From UBA1732 sp045114455 (GTDB taxonomy: Bacteria; Verrucomicrobiota; Lentisphaeria; Victivallales; UBA1829), in assembly GCA_045114455.1 (NCBI GenBank), contig JBGUKN010000078.1, forward strand, positions 11,978 to 75,977: a stretch of DNA of 64,000 nt, in the 5' to 3' direction. Shown piece by piece: positions 8,707 through 17,682 of the stretch. Made by a program: the position numbers and the translations under genes. The stretch's first letter is position 1, and the number at the start of each line of letters is the position of its first letter. A model generated the notes under the pieces. The model was given only the letters and a program-made list of their open reading frames with translations, did not search any database and was not told where the DNA came from.

Positions 8707-9918
8707 TCAACCCAGCCTTTCCGCGATGAGAACTGCGTCTGTGCCGCCGAACGCAAGCGAGGTCGAAGCCGCGAAACGCGTTTCCGCGGGAAGATCCAGC
8801 GGCGAGACCAACGGTGCGCAAGCGAGCGCGGGATCGGGCGTTTTGCAGCCCGGACTGGCCGGGACGAAACCGTCCCGCAGCATGAGCATGGCGAAGATGA
8901 ATTCGAGCGTGCCGGCGGCGCCGAGCGTGTGTCCGGTGAAACGTTTCGTGGAGAGGAACGGTGGCGCGGCGAACCCGGCTTCTTCCGCCAGTCCGGCGAA
9001 CGCCGCGGCCTCGCACCGGTCGTTCAGGACTGTTCCCGTGCCGTGCGCGTTGATAAAAGCGATGTCGCCAAGCGTAAGTCCGGCACGGACCAAAGCGTCC
9101 CTGAATGCGCGTCTCATTCCGTTTCCGGTTGCGTCCGGCGCGGTAATGTGCGATGCGTCGCATGACATGCCGAAACCGCGCAGGGCGAATTCCGGCTTCC
9201 CTCCGTGTTTCCGGGCACATTCGGGCGTTTCCAAAATCACGACGCCTACACCTTCGCCGAGGTTCAGTCCGGCGCGTGCGGAGTCGAACGGACGGCACGG
9301 GAAGGGCGAGGTCACGCCGAGTACGTGGAACCCGGCGACCGGGGTGCGGTGGAGTTCGTCCGCGCCGATCACGATCATGCGTTCGCACTGGCCGGAAAGA
9401 AGGCAGAGCGCGGCGATGGAAATGGCATCCGCGCCGGAGGAACATGCATTGGAGACCGTGTGCAGGGGGCCGGTCAGTCCGTATTCGCGGGCGACCGCCT
9501 CCGCCGGGTTGGAGTTCAGGAAGCGTTCCACCGGGGCATTTTCCTCCATGTCCGGGGCTTCCCTCAGCCGTGCGTAGTAGGCCGTATCCGTGAACTGCTG
9601 GGCAATCGTCGTGCCGACGACGCATCCCGTCACGGTCTCGCGGAGCATGCCGGGCGTGAGTCCGGCTGCCTCCAACGCCCGCGGCACGACGGCGCGGATC
9701 ATGGAGAGCGTGCGCAGTTCGTCCTGCGCGTTTTGAAAGGAATCGACGAAAAACACCTGGTCGCGGATCGCCGAGTCGATCAGATCGCACGCGGGACGCG
9801 GCGTTTCAGGCGCCCGTTCGCCCCGGAACAGAGCGATCGCGTCCGCGTCGGTCTGCCCGGCACAGGAAAGATGTGCGAAGCCCGTCACGACAGGATCAAA
9901 AGCCATTCTGCGGATCAT
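8707..9918 (-). CDS. Beta-ketoacyl-ACP synthase (KAS I/II type)
   Basis: 403 residues, full length. The catalytic triad is visible: nucleophile Cys in SNACSSGADA, His in INAHGTGT and His in FTGHTLGAAG. It catalyses decarboxylative Claisen condensation of malonyl-ACP with an acyl-ACP. An ATG at 9933 is possible, but the ATG at 9918 has a GGAGGA five nt upstream and overlaps the stop of the preceding acyltransferase gene (ATGA), so I chose it. The immediately downstream gene encodes a Cys-less synthase-like protein, as in KS/CLF pairs of aryl polyene and type II polyketide systems. It probably elongates the polyene chain. Confidence 0.93.
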   Translation of the reverse strand: MIRRMAFDPVVTGFAHLSCAGQTDADAIALFRGERAPETPRPACDLIDSAIRDQVFFVDSFQNAQDELRTLSMIRAVVPRALEAAGLTPGMLRETVTGCVVGTTIAQQFTDTAYYARLREAPDMEENAPVERFLNSNPAEAVAREYGLTGPLHTVSNACSSGADAISIAALCLLSGQCERMIVIGADELHRTPVAGFHVLGVTSPFPCRPFDSARAGLNLGEGVGVVILETPECARKHGGKPEFALRGFGMSCDASHITAPDATGNGMRRAFRDALVRAGLTLGDIAFINAHGTGTVLNDRCEAAAFAGLAEEAGFAAPPFLSTKRFTGHTLGAAGTLEFIFAMLMLRDGFVPASPGCKTPDPALACAPLVSPLDLPAETRFAASTSLAFGGTDAVLIAERLG

Positions 9919-10823
9919 GCGCGGTCCTCCCATACGTTTTCAAACAGGAAACAATCATAAGGATGCCGCATGGCCATGCGTTCGAGCGTATCGGCATAAG
10001 CCTGGACATCCGCCTGAAACTTGATCCCGCCGCGCGCGCGGCGTTCGGGGCGCACGATGGTTCCGAATTCGAGCAGAAGCTCGCGATAGGACTTTCCCCG
10101 CGTCAGGAAGAACGGCACGACCGGAGCATGCGCCTTCGCCGCCAGGAAAAACGCCGCCGCGGGGAAATGCGCGGTCTCCCCGAAAAAGCGAACCGGCACG
10201 GAGCCGGACTCCAGGCAGCGGTCGCCCATAAGCCCGACCGCGCCGCCCGATTCGAGCGTTTCGAACGCCTCCAGCAGCCCGCCGAAAGCGCCCGCGGTGT
10301 CGATGATGTGCATCGGGGCGGCTTCGCCGCCGCTGAACGCCCTGCTTTTGTCGACGTCTGCGTTCCGGTCCGGCCTCGCGACGAACGCGACCTCTCGTCT
10401 TCCGGCGTTCACGCAGTGCATGGCGGCCTGCCATGCGCCGAAATGGGAGCAGAGGAAGACGAGTCCGCCGGGTGCATTCCGGCAAGGCAGAAAAACATCG
10501 GGATTCGTTTCCCGGACTTTCGCCTGACCGTTGGCAAGCGCCAGCGCCATGACAAGCGCCTCGCCCTGCGAGGTGAAGAGCCGCCAGACATGGCGTTTCA
10601 TGCGGAATCCGCGTGCCTCGGGAAAACGGTGTTTCAGATAGGGCAGGGCGCGCTGCTGCGCCTGGCTGTCCGTGAGCGCATAGACGAGCGCGATGAACTT
10701 GACGAGGAAGCATGCGGCGCCCGGACCGAAGACGGACAGGATCCCGCGTACGATCGCGGAGCCCAGCTTCGTTCCTCGCGTGTCGCTCAGGTTTGCGGCG
10801 GGCTGTGCGGATGCGCGGTTCAT
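9915..10823 (-). CDS. LpxL/HtrB-like lysophospholipid acyltransferase
   Basis: 302 residues. A hydrophobic N-terminal segment (FGPGAACFLVKFIALVYAL) is followed by a catalytic-type motif in LCSHFGAWQAAM (HX4D family, here HFGAWQ) and GLMGDRCLESGSVPVRFFGE, characteristic of the LpxL/HtrB late lipid A acyltransferase family. It overlaps both neighbours by ATGA, with AAGGAG about nine nt before the start. In APE clusters such an enzyme is thought to attach fatty acyl groups to the lipid anchor of the polyene; lipid A acylation is the alternative. The longer open frame upstream is only the shadow of the glycosyltransferase gene. Confidence 0.88.
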   Translation of the reverse strand: MNRASAQPAANLSDTRGTKLGSAIVRGILSVFGPGAACFLVKFIALVYALTDSQAQQRALPYLKHRFPEARGFRMKRHVWRLFTSQGEALVMALALANGQAKVRETNPDVFLPCRNAPGGLVFLCSHFGAWQAAMHCVNAGRREVAFVARPDRNADVDKSRAFSGGEAAPMHIIDTAGAFGGLLEAFETLESGGAVGLMGDRCLESGSVPVRFFGETAHFPAAAFFLAAKAHAPVVPFFLTRGKSYRELLLEFGTIVRPERRARGGIKFQADVQAYADTLERMAMRHPYDCFLFENVWEDRA

Positions 10824-11986
10824 GTGCGGACGCTCCTTCTGCGGATGACAGCGCGGCAGAGTTCGGCGGAACAATAAACGATGACGGCGAAGATCGCGGC
10901 GAATACCGGAGCGAGGATGATGCTGCCGAGAAGCCACTCGAACCAGCGCAGATGAATCTCCCTGACCGTGCTGTGGAAATTCAGGTCTTCCGGGAGCAGG
11001 AACCTGCCGTGCCGCAGGAAATAGCCAAGTTCGATGCAGAGGACCGGGCAGACCGGCGGCATGAACGGATGCTGCGCCATGACCGCCATCGCTTTGTTGA
11101 GGTGAAGGCGTGCGGCGACATAAAGGATCAGGATCGTGCAGAAGCCGTACGTCGGATACACGGCGAGGAGCGCGCCGACGAACGCGGAAAAAGCGAGACC
11201 GAGCGAGGACGTATTTTCCTTGACGAGCCATGCCCAGAGCTCTTTCGGTTTCCAGAGCCGCGGATATTCGCGGGGCGTCTCCCTGAGTCTTCTGACGCCG
11301 AACGGGACGAGGCGGCGGAGCACGAGGCGCGTGTGAAGCCAGGTCATGCGCCAGTTGTCGCGGAAGGGATGAAAATGCGAGACGCGTTCGCCGGGTGGGT
11401 CGTAGTGCGTGGAGATCGGGACTTCGGCGAGTTCGAGGCCGGCCCACATGCAGCGCGTGAGCAGTTCGGTCTCGAAGGTGTAATGAAGCGAAGAGCACCT
11501 GATCTGCGAGATATACTTGAGCGGGTAGGCGCGGAACCCGCTCTGCGAGTCGGAAATCTTCTTCCCTGTTTCGACTAGGAACCAGAAGTTGGAGAACATA
11601 CGGCCGAATTTGCTTCGTCCGGGCACGTTCGGCACGGAAAAATCGCGGACTCCCGCGACAAGCGTCCAGTCGTTCCGTTCCAGCAGGGGCAGGAAACGCG
11701 GGATGTCCTCCGGATCGTGCTGGGCGTCGGCGTCGAGCGTGATCATGTAGTCGTAACCGCGCGGCGCGAGCGTGCGGATCGCGGTAAGGAGAGCCGCTCC
11801 CTTTCCCATGTTATGCGGATGCCGGATGACTTCGATGCCCGTTCCGGCAAAGTGTTCCGCGAGATTAAGGTCTTCCGATCCGTCGTCGATCACGAGGACA
11901 TCCGGCATGACGGCGCGCGTCCGTTCGATCACGGCGGGGGCCGTAGAAGCATGGTTGAAAACGGGGATCACGCAGCAGCAGCGCAT
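10820..11986 (-). CDS. Family 2 glycosyltransferase with C-terminal DUF2062 membrane domain
   Basis: 388 residues. The N-terminal GT-A fold shows CCVIPVFNH, VIDDGSED, HNMGKGAALLTAI and LDADAQHDPEDI, as in dolichyl-phosphate-mannose-synthase-like enzymes of family GT2. From about residue 260 onward two hydrophobic segments and RLHLNKAMAVMAQHPFMPP match the DUF2062 domain often fused to or beside such enzymes. The ATG at 11986 has AGAGG eight nt upstream; a GTG three codons earlier is less likely. Coupled to the LpxL-like gene by an ATGA overlap. It probably builds the sugar part of the lipid anchor that carries the operon's product. The donor sugar is unknown. Confidence 0.88.
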   Translation of the reverse strand: MRCCCVIPVFNHASTAPAVIERTRAVMPDVLVIDDGSEDLNLAEHFAGTGIEVIRHPHNMGKGAALLTAIRTLAPRGYDYMITLDADAQHDPEDIPRFLPLLERNDWTLVAGVRDFSVPNVPGRSKFGRMFSNFWFLVETGKKISDSQSGFRAYPLKYISQIRCSSLHYTFETELLTRCMWAGLELAEVPISTHYDPPGERVSHFHPFRDNWRMTWLHTRLVLRRLVPFGVRRLRETPREYPRLWKPKELWAWLVKENTSSLGLAFSAFVGALLAVYPTYGFCTILILYVAARLHLNKAMAVMAQHPFMPPVCPVLCIELGYFLRHGRFLLPEDLNFHSTVREIHLRWFEWLLGSIILAPVFAAIFAVIVYCSAELCRAVIRRRSVRT

Positions 11987-12016
11987 AGCGGGCACCTCTG
12001 ACTCGTCCCCCCAGCG

Positions 12017-12646
12017 TCAATCGGCTCGGAAGACGCGCCGGGCGAGCGATTCGGGGTCGGAATCGTCCGGGATCTCAAGCGTTCCGCCGGGTTCCGCCAG
12101 AAGAACGGTCAGTTTGCCGGATCCGTAGTGGCAGATCATGACGCGCCGGATGCCGGGCATTTCGAAGAAGTTGGAGACTTCGTCCCAGAGAACGGGGAAA
12201 CGTCCGAGTGTGTCCATGTAGAAGCACGGCCCCGTGAGCTTGAGGGAAATCGCGGCTTCGCACGGCGGCGTGGTCGGGAGCGTGCCGACGAAAAGATGTC
12301 CACGCCCGAGGTGGCGTCCGTGTTCGCGGTAGTCGTTGAAGTAGTTCAGGTTCTGTTCGTGGCAGCCTTCCCGTCCGAAGTCGACGATGGCTGTTTCCCT
12401 GATCGAATCGACTTCCGCGTCGCGGTGCGCGAGGACGGCGGCAAGAATGTAGGTGCGGACTTTCGCGTCGCCGCGCCGGAAATTGTCGAGCCCGTAGACG
12501 TGCGGGAAATCGTCCTGGACAGCCGAGACTTTCGCCTTGGCGTCCTGCGTATCCTCCGCCGTACAGACGAGGCCGCGGCGCCAGGTGCGGAAAGAAAGCC
12601 CTTCTGCCGTGACGCCTCCGATGATATGCCAGGGGTATGCGCTCAT
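12017..12646 (-). CDS. Degenerate ketoacyl-synthase-like protein
   Basis: 209 residues. VGTLPTTPPCEAAISLKLTG resembles the N-terminal half of KAS enzymes just before the nucleophile (NTLPN-x-PA-x-A....G-x-GP). The following segment FYMDTLGRFPVLW puts Leu/Gly where the catalytic Cys should be, and there is no C-terminal half. It is coupled by an ATGA overlap to the intact synthase at 12643-13752. The arrangement repeats the 8707/8095 pair and suggests a second synthase/chain-length-factor-like heterodimer. The similarity is remote and judged by eye, so an unrelated small protein remains possible. Confidence 0.6.
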   Translation of the reverse strand: MSAYPWHIIGGVTAEGLSFRTWRRGLVCTAEDTQDAKAKVSAVQDDFPHVYGLDNFRRGDAKVRTYILAAVLAHRDAEVDSIRETAIVDFGREGCHEQNLNYFNDYREHGRHLGRGHLFVGTLPTTPPCEAAISLKLTGPCFYMDTLGRFPVLWDEVSNFFEMPGIRRVMICHYGSGKLTVLLAEPGGTLEIPDDSDPESLARRVFRAD

Positions 12647-13752
12647 GATACGGCCTCCAGGATGATGACGGCGTTCAGGCCTCCGAAACCGGAGTTCATG
12701 CACAGGACGCGAGGTTTTTCGAGTTTGCGGATTTCGGTGGAGACATAGCGGGCGGCTTCCGGTTCGGGCGTAACGAGCGACGTCTGAGGCGGGATCAGAC
12801 CTGTCTCCAGCATGCGGACGCCGACCACGGCTTCCACAAGCCCGGCGCCGGCGAGCGTATGTCCGTTTGCGCCCTTCACGGAAAGCATCGGCACGGAACG
12901 TTCGCCGAAGACGCGGTGGATCGCCTGAAGCTCCATGTCGTCGTTGTAGCGCGTCCCCGTGCCGTGCCCGATGACCGCGCCGATGTCGTCCGGCGTGAGT
13001 CCTGCTTCGTTGAGGGCGTGGACGATGGCTTCGGAAAGCGCTTCGCCGTGTGGCATGGGCGCCGTGATATGGACCGCGTCGCAGCTCATGCCGCCGGACG
13101 CCAGGATCGCGCGCGGTTTCAGGCCGAGTTCGGCGGCCTTTTTCGCGGAACAGATGTTCACGATGGACGCGGCGTCGCCAAGCAGAAGCCCGTCGCGGTT
13201 GCGGTCGTACGGACGGGCAATCGTGCGGGCAAGGGCGCGAAGCGTGGCGAACCCGGAGAAAATGAATTCGCTGACGTAATCGGTGCCGATCACGACCGCG
13301 GAGTCGAGGCGGCCGCTGCGGATGTGGCGGTTCAGCGAGACGAACGCGGAGTTCGAGGACGCGCAGGCGGCGGACACGATGCGGCCGCGTTCCTTGTCGC
13401 AGACCTTCAGGGCGCGTTCCAGCAGCATGTCGCAGGTGCAGCGGCGTTCGGGGTTGTCGATGTATTCGATCTCGCCGACCGTACTGGCGAGAAAAAGTTC
13501 GGCGTCGCGCGGCATCTTCTTCGCGGTCGGGGCGAGATAGTCCAGGAAGAATCCGGGAATCTCCTGCGTGCCGTTGACGTCCGCGCCGGGCGCCATTGCC
13601 GCCAGGGCGGTGGAAAATTTCTCGTTGTGGAACCGGGAGCAGTCGGAGAATGCGGCATGATTGTTCAGAAGCCCGTCCCAGCATGCCTCCACGCCGGGCC
13701 CGAACGCGGTGTACAGGTCGCAGCCGACGATCACGGGAGTACGGTCATCCAT
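12643..13752 (-). CDS. Beta-ketoacyl-ACP synthase
   Basis: 369 residues. The triad is present: Cys in SAACASSNSAF, His in IGHGTGTRYNDD and His in GANGHTLAGAG. The protein is shorter than canonical FabF (about 410), mainly in the N-terminal lobe. Its start overlaps the thioesterase gene by eight nt and its stop overlaps the degenerate synthase gene by ATGA. It is the second of three intact condensing enzymes in the operon. It probably acts in chain initiation or elongation of the polyene, in complex with the downstream Cys-less partner (inferred). Confidence 0.92.
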   Translation of the reverse strand: MDDRTPVIVGCDLYTAFGPGVEACWDGLLNNHAAFSDCSRFHNEKFSTALAAMAPGADVNGTQEIPGFFLDYLAPTAKKMPRDAELFLASTVGEIEYIDNPERRCTCDMLLERALKVCDKERGRIVSAACASSNSAFVSLNRHIRSGRLDSAVVIGTDYVSEFIFSGFATLRALARTIARPYDRNRDGLLLGDAASIVNICSAKKAAELGLKPRAILASGGMSCDAVHITAPMPHGEALSEAIVHALNEAGLTPDDIGAVIGHGTGTRYNDDMELQAIHRVFGERSVPMLSVKGANGHTLAGAGLVEAVVGVRMLETGLIPPQTSLVTPEPEAARYVSTEIRKLEKPRVLCMNSGFGGLNAVIILEAVS

Positions 13753-14227
13753 GATGGTATGCTCCTTCTTTCCAGCGTTTCAGAAACTCTTCCCAGAACA
13801 GCGGGACATGCCAGAGCGGCGTGAAGTCGCGGGCGTCGATGAAGACCTGCGTGGTGCATCCGGTCGCGGCAATGCGGCCGTCTTCCAGCCGGATCGCATA
13901 TTCGATGTTGATACGCGGAGCATCGGTCCAGATGAGGGACGCCGAGGTGTGGAACAGGGCGTCGCAGGGAAGCGGGATGCGGTAGTCGTATTCGTCGTGG
14001 TAGAAGAGCGCGGAGACGTGTTCCGCCTCCAGACGGTCGTTGTCGAATCCGAAGCTGTGCGAAAGCTCGGTGTAGGCAGCCTCGAAAAACTTCGCGTAGT
14101 TGCCGTGCCAGGCGATTTTCAGCGGATCGGATTCGCTGAACTGGAGACGGCGCGCGACGCTGACTTCAAGCGGCTGAGGAGAACCGGGGGTGCGTTCAAA
14201 ATACTGCTTGAACTCGGAATGTCTCAT
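13745..14227 (-). CDS. Hotdog-fold thioesterase (4-hydroxybenzoyl-CoA thioesterase-like)
   Basis: 160 residues. VARRLQFSESDPLKIAWHGNYAK matches the N-terminal signature of YbgC/4HBT-type thioesterases (F.-.D....-.H-x-x-Y....E), and the rest fits a single hotdog domain. It would hydrolyse acyl-ACP or acyl-CoA thioesters. APE clusters contain one such enzyme (ApeK-type), thought to release or edit the chain. The start overlaps the stop of the dehydratase gene (ATGA). Confidence 0.87.
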   Translation of the reverse strand: MRHSEFKQYFERTPGSPQPLEVSVARRLQFSESDPLKIAWHGNYAKFFEAAYTELSHSFGFDNDRLEAEHVSALFYHDEYDYRIPLPCDALFHTSASLIWTDAPRINIEYAIRLEDGRIAATGCTTQVFIDARDFTPLWHVPLFWEEFLKRWKEGAYHHG

Positions 14228-14607
14228 GATGCGCTTTCTTTGGGAGCGAGAACCAGTTTCGCGGCAGAGACGCGTCCGCCCTCTTCGTTCACAAATGAGG
14301 CGTTTGCCGCCCAGATACCTTCAGTTTCTCCTGGCTCAAGCTCCAGCGTGAGCGTGACCGGCATATCCGGCGTGATCAGGCGGAGATACTTGATGCGGCG
14401 GACGCCGGCAAGACGGAGCGGACGACCGAGGCGGCGTTCCGCCAGACGGCGAATGAAGGAAAGCTGGACGATTCCGGGCAGAATCGGATTGCCGGGGAAA
14501 TGTCCGCGGTAGCCGGAGAATGTGCCGGGAACGGAGAACGTGCAGGGGCCTTCGCCGTTTTCTCCGGCCTGATTGTAGATCGAATCGATTTCATCCCAGA
14601 TGCTCAT
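14224..14607 (-). CDS. FabZ-like 3-hydroxyacyl-ACP dehydratase
   Basis: 127 residues, one hotdog domain. GHFPGNPILPGIVQLSF carries the FabA/FabZ active-site His in the HFPGxPxxPG signature. It probably removes water from the 3-hydroxyacyl intermediate to give the conjugated double bonds. GAGGA lies nine nt before the ATG. The gene is 12 bp downstream of the exporter gene and overlaps the thioesterase gene by ATGA. It corresponds to the ApeI-type dehydratase of known clusters. Confidence 0.9.
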   Translation of the reverse strand: MSIWDEIDSIYNQAGENGEGPCTFSVPGTFSGYRGHFPGNPILPGIVQLSFIRRLAERRLGRPLRLAGVRRIKYLRLITPDMPVTLTLELEPGETEGIWAANASFVNEEGGRVSAAKLVLAPKESAS

Positions 14608-14619
14608 GGTTCGCTGTCC

Positions 14620-17600
14620 TCAAAAAAGCTCCGATACCGACAGGATCAGCCGGTATCCGTGTTTATTATTGTCGTAGACGATGATTTCAGGAAAAAAAGT
14701 CGTATCTAATATAATATACCGGAAATACCAGGATTGCCAGTCAATAGTTTTGTTTTTAAAGTAATATTTGCTCATAACGGGCAATTTCGGCCCCCAAAAC
14801 TCGCTGACGATCTCTCCGCCGTCGTCGCCGAAGGGTTCCCGGCGGATGATTTTGCTGTCGTCTTTTACAATTTCTGTCGCGCCGGGTTTTGTGCCGCGCC
14901 AAGGTTCCAGCCCTCCGAAAATGTTGAAAAAGTCTTCCAGGATGAATCCGGCCGCCTCCTGTTCGTGTCCTTCAAGGAAGTCGATCGGCATGAACCAGTA
15001 ATCCGCGAGCTCGTCCGCTGTGCCAGCCAGTTCGAAGATCTTTCCGCCCGACGGAGAAAACGCCGCCACGCGCAGTTCGCCGGATTCGTCGTAGGAAACG
15101 GCGCAGAGCGTGGCCTGGGAGAAGAATCTGTATTCGAATGTGACGCGACCCTGGAATGCGAACGGCTGCATCGGCGCGGCAGGCGGCTGGACGGCGTCGC
15201 GGTAAAGCGGCCAGTCGGTTTCCGTCAGGGGCGGGATCGGGTCATATTCGTAGGGGAGGGAATGGCAGGCGGAAACATTGAGCAAAAGGAAGACGGGGGC
15301 CAGGGCGAAAAGGAGTGTTTTGAGCGGAGCGGCGGGTCTGTCTTTCGCGATTCCGCGGCGGATGGACGGCAGGAGCAGGGCGGCGGCGCCCCAGGCGGCA
15401 AGCACCCCTGGGACCAGGGCGAATCCGGCTTCGTGCAGGAGCGGATGCCCCGCGAACGCGACGGTGAGGCCGCCGGCGGCGGTCGTGAGCGCGGAGGCTG
15501 AGATCGCGCGGAAGACATACGGATTCGCCGCGGAACGTTCGCTGCCGATCACGAAGACGCCGTAGTCGATGGCGAGGCCGGATAGCAGAACCAGCGCGAT
15601 TTCGGCGGCGAGATTCAGAGGTTTGCCGCAGACAGCGTACACGGCGCAGACGGCCAGGAGCGCCATCGCCACGGGGATCATCGCGCAGAGGCTGTCCCGG
15701 ATGCCGCGGAAGAAGAGGAACGCGATCGCGAAGACCGAGAGAATGGCGAGGATCACGGGGAGCGTCGCGGCGGATTTCATATCGGACACGATCTGAGCGG
15801 GGATGTCCGCTCGGGAAATGGCGACGGCTCCTAAGATGTTGTACGGGACAGGCTGCCTGTTTCCGACTCCGGGTTGATGTTTGGCGAGTGCCAATTGCGG
15901 CAGGAAGATCGCCGCGTACCAGCCGTTGCCGTCCGCCGCCGGGCGCAGGATGCGGTTCAGTACGGGCGTAAAGACTTCGGGATAGGAATCAAGGTCGGGC
16001 GATTCGAGGCCGCGTTTGAGCGAGGTGAGGAACGGATCGAATGCGTCCGGTTCGAATCCTTCGTCTTCCGCGGCGGCACGGAGCGATTCCGCAAACTTGT
16101 CATAATCGAAGCCCTCGCGCCAGGAAGCAAGATGGATCTCTCGAATACTTTTCGCCGGAATCAGAAAAGACGGGGAGAACATCCTGCCCTCAAGCCCGGG
16201 ATCCTTCACGAGAAAATCGTCGCAGATCAGGCTGGCGAACATCAGCGCTGTGTCCGCATCCTTGCCGGGCACGGCAAGCACGCTCTGCGCCGGGCCGTCG
16301 AGGAAGAGGCGTTCCACAGCGTCAGCCGTTTCGCTGAGCTTCTCCTGTGCGGCGTCGAACTGGCGGAGATCGGTGCGGACCGTGAGCCGCAGGATCGCGA
16401 GTGCGGCGAACATCGCCATGATGCCGAAGCAAATGCCGGATGCGAGTTTCGGGGAGATCGTTTTCAGGGGATGCGGTTTCGGCAGGGGCTTTTTCGTGCG
16501 GATCAGGATCGACGGGAACAGCAGAAGTGTGAGAAACAGGCTGGCGAGCAGGCTGGTCCCGATGAACACGCCGAACTGCCGCACGCCGGGGATCGGAGTC
16601 AGCGCGAGCAGAAGAAAGACGGCAGCCGAGGTCGCGGCACCCGTCAGCAGGGACGGCGCGATGCGGATCAGACGGCGCACGGGGCAGGGCGTCTGCATGG
16701 TCATGTACACATGGACGCCGTAATCGACTGCCAGCCCGATCACGAGCCCGCCGGTGGCCGTCACGAAGAGCAGGACGGGTTCACCGGGGATCGCGAGGAG
16801 TCCGACGGCGGCGAACGAGACGACCGCCGGGAAGACGGGGATCGCCAGCGCGCGCAGGTCGCGGCGGAACAGCAGCAGGATCGCGGGCAGGAAGAACAGG
16901 ACAGAAAGGATGCACGCGAGTTTCACGTCCGATTTGATGACGCGTTCGTTTTCGATGGAGTGGGCGTGGGCGAGCAGAAGGTCGGCGCGGATGCCGGACA
17001 GGGGATGCTTCGCGAGGATGGCATCAAGATCGCCCATGAGCCGCCGTCCGCCCGCGGTATCCGCGGCGGAAACGTCCGTTTCGAGCAGAAGAAGCCGGTG
17101 GAGGCCGTCCGGGGAGACGATGGCCGTTTCGCCGTCCTTCAGCCGGAACGATGCGGCGGAGCGGAACTGTTCGAGCACGGCGAGTTTCGACGCGGCGAAG
17201 CCGGTCGGGTCGGCAAGCACAAGCGAGGCAAAGCCGCCAAGCAGAATCTTTCGCTTGACAGAAGATGCGATCGAGGCGGAATCAAGAGGTTCATAAGGCT
17301 GAAACTGCGGCAGCCATTCGGGAAGCGAAGAAAGGACCGCGGCAATGTCGTCCGGCAGAAAGCGGTTGTCGACGCGCGTCACGCCGGGGACGGACGCGAT
17401 TTCGGAGGCAATGAGGTCGATTTCCGGAGACGCGGCATCCAGCTGTTCCGTTTTGTCGGCGGAGAAGAGGACGGCGGACTGATTGAAGAGACCGGAGTTC
17501 AGGAGCACGGCGCAGGCGCGTTCGGACTTGCTGCCGGAGGGGAGCATGCGCGTGATGTCGGCGCTGAACGACGCAAAGAGGAGCGGAAGGGCTGCGAGGA

Positions 17601-17682
17601 CGAGCGCGAGAAGCGACAGGAACGCCGCGAGGACCGGGCGCCGAAGACCGAACAGAATGACGCGCCGCAAAAAGGATTTCAT
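14620..17682 (-). CDS. MMPL/RND-type exporter fused to a DUF3261-like lipoprotein domain
   Basis: 1020 residues. The first 800 or so form two MMPL repeats, each a membrane segment, a large periplasmic loop and five more helices, with LAVDYGVHVYMTM and LAIDYGVFVIG in the helix-4 positions typical of COG4258 exporters. After the last helix comes KTLLFALAPVFLLLNVSACHS, a signal-like hydrophobic stretch with a lipobox ending at Cys about 806. About 214 residues of globular sequence follow, resembling the DUF3261 lipoprotein that is a separate gene in APE clusters. No ATG or GTG separates the two parts. The start overlaps the LolA-like gene by ATGA. Proposed role: moving the acyl product to the outer membrane. 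Confidence 0.88.
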   Translation of the reverse strand: MKSFLRRVILFGLRRPVLAAFLSLLALVLAALPLLFASFSADITRMLPSGSKSERACAVLLNSGLFNQSAVLFSADKTEQLDAASPEIDLIASEIASVPGVTRVDNRFLPDDIAAVLSSLPEWLPQFQPYEPLDSASIASSVKRKILLGGFASLVLADPTGFAASKLAVLEQFRSAASFRLKDGETAIVSPDGLHRLLLLETDVSAADTAGGRRLMGDLDAILAKHPLSGIRADLLLAHAHSIENERVIKSDVKLACILSVLFFLPAILLLFRRDLRALAIPVFPAVVSFAAVGLLAIPGEPVLLFVTATGGLVIGLAVDYGVHVYMTMQTPCPVRRLIRIAPSLLTGAATSAAVFLLLALTPIPGVRQFGVFIGTSLLASLFLTLLLFPSILIRTKKPLPKPHPLKTISPKLASGICFGIMAMFAALAILRLTVRTDLRQFDAAQEKLSETADAVERLFLDGPAQSVLAVPGKDADTALMFASLICDDFLVKDPGLEGRMFSPSFLIPAKSIREIHLASWREGFDYDKFAESLRAAAEDEGFEPDAFDPFLTSLKRGLESPDLDSYPEVFTPVLNRILRPAADGNGWYAAIFLPQLALAKHQPGVGNRQPVPYNILGAVAISRADIPAQIVSDMKSAATLPVILAILSVFAIAFLFFRGIRDSLCAMIPVAMALLAVCAVYAVCGKPLNLAAEIALVLLSGLAIDYGVFVIGSERSAANPYVFRAISASALTTAAGGLTVAFAGHPLLHEAGFALVPGVLAAWGAAALLLPSIRRGIAKDRPAAPLKTLLFALAPVFLLLNVSACHSLPYEYDPIPPLTETDWPLYRDAVQPPAAPMQPFAFQGRVTFEYRFFSQATLCAVSYDESGELRVAAFSPSGGKIFELAGTADELADYWFMPIDFLEGHEQEAAGFILEDFFNIFGGLEPWRGTKPGATEIVKDDSKIIRREPFGDDGGEIVSEFWGPKLPVMSKYYFKNKTIDWQSWYFRYIILDTTFFPEIIVYDNNKHGYRLILSVSELF

